From the NCBI RefSeq assembly GCF_013114625.1, contig NZ_VTXD01000009.1, positions 53,308 through 117,307 of the forward strand: 64,000 nucleotides of DNA, read 5' to 3'. Under the pieces are notes generated by a model. The model had not been told where the DNA came from. It did not search any database and saw only the letters and a list, made by a program, of their open reading frames with translations. Source of the DNA: Vibrio sp. 99-70-13A1. Its GTDB lineage: Bacteria > Pseudomonadota > Gammaproteobacteria > Enterobacterales > Vibrionaceae. Every line of letters starts with the position of its first letter. Positions within the stretch are counted from its first letter, which is position 1. Of this stretch, positions 62,102 through 64,000 are shown piece after piece. The position numbers were made by a program, and so were the translations under genes.

Positions 62102-63235
62102 ATGAAAAAGCTTGGGTACTTCTTAGCAGCAATGCTACTCACAGGATGCAGCAGAGAGTTTATTGAAGGTTTATACGATGTTAATTATGAGCCCACCAAT
62201 CGCTTTGCTGGCAACTTAGCTGGGCTTCCAGGTCAATTTGAAAAAGATACCGCGGCTTTAGATTCTCTCATTGACAGCTTCTCCGGCAATATTCAAAAAC
62301 GCTGGGGATCTAAAGAGATAAAAATGGCAGGTAAAAGTAACTATGTGAAATATATAGATAATTACTTGAGTCGCTCTGAAGTTAATTTCACTAAAGGTAC
62401 TATCCTTGTGGAAACGGTTTCGCCAACAGAGCCTAAAAAACATCTTAAGAATGCGATCATGACAACGCTTCTTACGCCTGATTATCCTGCAAACGTTGAT
62501 CTATTTTCGTCTAAAAGCATCACTTTAGAAGGTCAGCCTTTCCTTTATAATCAAGTGGTTGATCAAGAGCAAAAGCCAATTCAGTGGACATGGCGAGCCA
62601 ATCGATTTGCCGATTACCTCATCGCCAATAATCTCAAAACAAAAGAAGTCGATTTCAAGAAATCATACTATGTTGAAATTCCAATGGTGGAAGATCATGC
62701 TATTAAACGAAGCTATAAATACGCCGACATAGTAAGACGTGCCTCGAGAAAATATGACATTCCAGAAGACCTGATCTATGCGATCATCAAAACAGAAAGC
62801 AGCTTTAATCCATACGCGGTAAGTTGGGCTAATGCCTATGGTTTAATGCAAGTCGTACCGAAAACAGCGGGACGTGACGTATTTAAATTGGTAAAAAATA
62901 AACCAGGTGAACCGACACCGGAATATTTATTTAACCCTGAAACCAATATAGACACCGGCACTGCCTACTTTTACATCTTAAAAAATCGTTATTTAAAAGA
63001 TGTAAAACACCCAACAACACTCGAGTACAGCATGATTTCCGCTTATAACGGCGGCACTGGTGGCGTATTAAATACTTTCAGTAGCAACCGAAAGCGCGCA
63101 ATGAATGACTTAAATGCCTTACAGCCAAACCAAGCGTATTGGGCGTTAACTAAGAAGCACCCAAATAAAGAATCACGTAGGTACTTAGAAAAAGTAACAA
63201 AATTCAAGAAAGACTTTAACTCAGGCAAAACTTAA
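62102..63235 (+). CDS. mltC: Membrane-bound lytic murein transglycosylase C
   Basis: MltC is an outer-membrane lipoprotein that cleaves glycan strands of peptidoglycan to form 1,6-anhydro ends. It has 377 residues. The lipobox L-L-T-G-C puts the lipidated cysteine at residue 16. The N-terminal DUF3393 domain (about 25-190) precedes the SLT domain. The catalytic glutamate lies in YAIIKTESSFNPYAVSWANA near residue 228, followed by GLMQVVPKTAGRDVF and SAYNGGTGGVLNTF. It is the last protein gene before the tRNA cluster. Confidence 0.97.
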   Translation: MKKLGYFLAAMLLTGCSREFIEGLYDVNYEPTNRFAGNLAGLPGQFEKDTAALDSLIDSFSGNIQKRWGSKEIKMAGKSNYVKYIDNYLSRSEVNFTKGTILVETVSPTEPKKHLKNAIMTTLLTPDYPANVDLFSSKSITLEGQPFLYNQVVDQEQKPIQWTWRANRFADYLIANNLKTKEVDFKKSYYVEIPMVEDHAIKRSYKYADIVRRASRKYDIPEDLIYAIIKTESSFNPYAVSWANAYGLMQVVPKTAGRDVFKLVKNKPGEPTPEYLFNPETNIDTGTAYFYILKNRYLKDVKHPTTLEYSMISAYNGGTGGVLNTFSSNRKRAMNDLNALQPNQAYWALTKKHPNKESRRYLEKVTKFKKDFNSGKT

Positions 63236-63298
63236 CGCCTATTTTTGAATAAAAAAACAACGAACACACCTTTTTTTAAATAATTTCAAAAAAAGGTG

Positions 63299-63327
63299 TT
63301 GACGAAAATACGGAAAAGCCTTTTAAT
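63299..63327 (+). promoter_or_regulatory. Putative promoter of the tRNA cluster
   Basis: TTGACG and TTTAAT (each 5 of 6) are separated by 17 bases and followed by the GC-rich discriminator AGCGCCCC, the type found at stringently controlled stable-RNA promoters. The first tRNA begins 12 bases after the -10 box. Confidence 0.7.
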
Positions 63328-63338
63328 AGCGCCCCGTT

Positions 63339-63414
63339 GCCCGGATAGCTCAGTCGGTAGAGCAGAGGATTGAAAATCCTCGTGTCGGTGGTTCGATTCC
63401 GCCTCCGGGCACCA
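63339..63414 (+). tRNA. tRNA-Phe (GAA)
   Basis: A 76-base cloverleaf with acceptor stem GCCCGGA / TCCGGGC, D-loop AGCTCAGTCGGTAGAGC, anticodon GAA in ATTGAAAAT, T-loop GGTTCGATTCC and an encoded CCA end. It is identical in sequence to the copy at 63572. Confidence 0.98.
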
Positions 63415-63488
63415 CAATTTGTTTTGTTGGTGCCAAGACTCTTTAATAGAGAGTTGCAACACGGACAGAAAATAAAAGAATTTAGTGT

Positions 63489-63564
<76 letters not shown>

Positions 63565-63571
63565 TTCTTTT

Positions 63572-63647
63572 GCCCGGATAGCTCAGTCGGTAGAGCAGAG
63601 GATTGAAAATCCTCGTGTCGGTGGTTCGATTCCGCCTCCGGGCACCA
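63572..63647 (+). tRNA. tRNA-Phe (GAA), second identical copy
   Basis: A 76-base cloverleaf with anticodon GAA, base-for-base the same as the first Phe gene in this cluster. It lies 7 bases after the tRNA-Thr gene, so the two are cut from the same transcript. Confidence 0.98.
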
Positions 63648-63703
63648 TTATTTGGTTCTTAATAAATAATGGTCTTTATAGACCTGATGTTAAGGCAAAT
63701 AAT

Positions 63704-63779
63704 TCCCCTTTAGTTCAGTTGGTAGAACGGCGGACTGTTAATCCGTATGTCGCAAGTTCAAGTCTTGCAAGGGGAGCCA
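63704..63779 (+). tRNA. tRNA-Asn (GTT)
   Basis: A 76-base cloverleaf with acceptor stem TCCCCTT / AAGGGGA, D-loop AGTTCAGTTGGTAGAAC, anticodon GTT in CTGTTAATC, T-loop AGTTCAAGTCT and an encoded CCA end. It is the last gene of the cluster. Confidence 0.98.
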
Positions 63780-63784
63780 ATTTA

Positions 63785-63814
63785 AAAAGCCGCATCATTG
63801 ATGCGGCTTTTTTT
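63785..63814 (+). terminator. Rho-independent terminator after the tRNA cluster
   Basis: AAAGCCGCATC and GATGCGGCTTT form a perfect 11-bp stem with loop ATT, followed by a T run. The remaining 186 bases to the window edge show no gene that I can support. Confidence 0.9.
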
Positions 63815-64000
63815 CGTTTGAAATATCGTAACATCTCAATTCCCCAACTCCTCTAGCGGCTAGATTCTCCGCACACACTAATCACAAAAAATTATAGAAA
63901 GACCACTTAATTGTCGCACTTTTACTTTTTTTTCGCCGTAAATTTAATCTCTATCATACTTTCGAGCTTTCCTCATATTAGCGTCTACACTACTTAGATT

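Overview
The window is ordinary core chromosome of a marine gammaproteobacterium, almost certainly a Vibrio or a close relative in the Vibrionaceae. The reasons are the protein sequences, the gene order and moderately AT-rich DNA. The dcw (division and cell wall) cluster runs rsmH to lpxC without ddlB and, here, without mraZ. The pairs pilT/pilU, degQ/degS, sspA/sspB and petABC sit where Vibrio chromosome I usually carries them. I found no prophage, insertion sequence, CRISPR array, toxin-antitoxin or defence locus.

Layout. 1-7.2 kb (+): end of gltB, gltD, a DUF1499 lipoprotein, mtnN-cobD-btuF, a TRIC/YadS-type membrane protein and a flavodoxin-like protein. 7.3-13.5 kb (-): carAB behind tandem promoters, dapB, mutT. 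13.6-33.3 kb (-): secA, then lpxC-ftsZ-ftsA-ftsQ-murC-murG-ftsW-murD-mraY-murF-murE-ftsI-ftsL-rsmH, transcribed from rsmH towards lpxC. The RNase P RNA gene rnpB lies just upstream of this cluster, at 33.6-34.0 kb (-). 34.1-38.4 kb: rsmI (-), diverging from lpoA-yraN-diaA-dolP (+). 38.5-44.8 kb (-): sspB/sspA, petC/petB/petA, rpsI/rplM and zapE. 45.0-51.3 kb (+): zapG, degQ, degS, rsmE, gshB, yqgE and ruvX. 51.5-53.7 kb (-): pilU and pilT. 53.7-58.6 kb (+): yggS, proC, yggT, yggU, a DUF4426 protein, rdgB and hemW. 58.7-60.5 kb (-): glutaminase and trmB. 60.7-63.2 kb (+): mutY, yggX and mltC. 63.3-63.8 kb (+): four tRNA genes (Phe, Thr, Phe, Asn).

How the genes fit together. Most of the window builds and divides the Gram-negative envelope. 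Peptidoglycan precursors come from murC-F, mraY, murG and dapB (meso-diaminopimelate). Division uses ftsL, I, W, Q, A, Z with zapE and zapG. The outer membrane and periplasm are served by lpxC, lpoA, dolP, degQ, degS and mltC, and secretion by secA. Other modules are nitrogen metabolism (gltBD, carAB, glutaminase, proC), respiration (petABC), B12 uptake and assembly (cobD, btuF), nucleotide-pool and base-damage hygiene (mutT, mutY, rdgB) and twitching-pilus retraction (pilT, pilU).

The most interesting signals are not protein-coding. (1) rnpB carries a compensatory A-U to C-G exchange at a position of helix P4 that is almost invariant in bacteria. (2) The stretch between trmB and the glutaminase gene holds interlocking inverted repeats that could act as an attenuator. 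(3) Perfect short tandem repeats follow the stop codons of yqgE (7 bp x 5) and ruvX (8 bp x 6, each junction a GATC). (4) The lpxC-secA gap has no recognisable gene where other bacteria carry one. Everything else looks like a conserved, intact core region.
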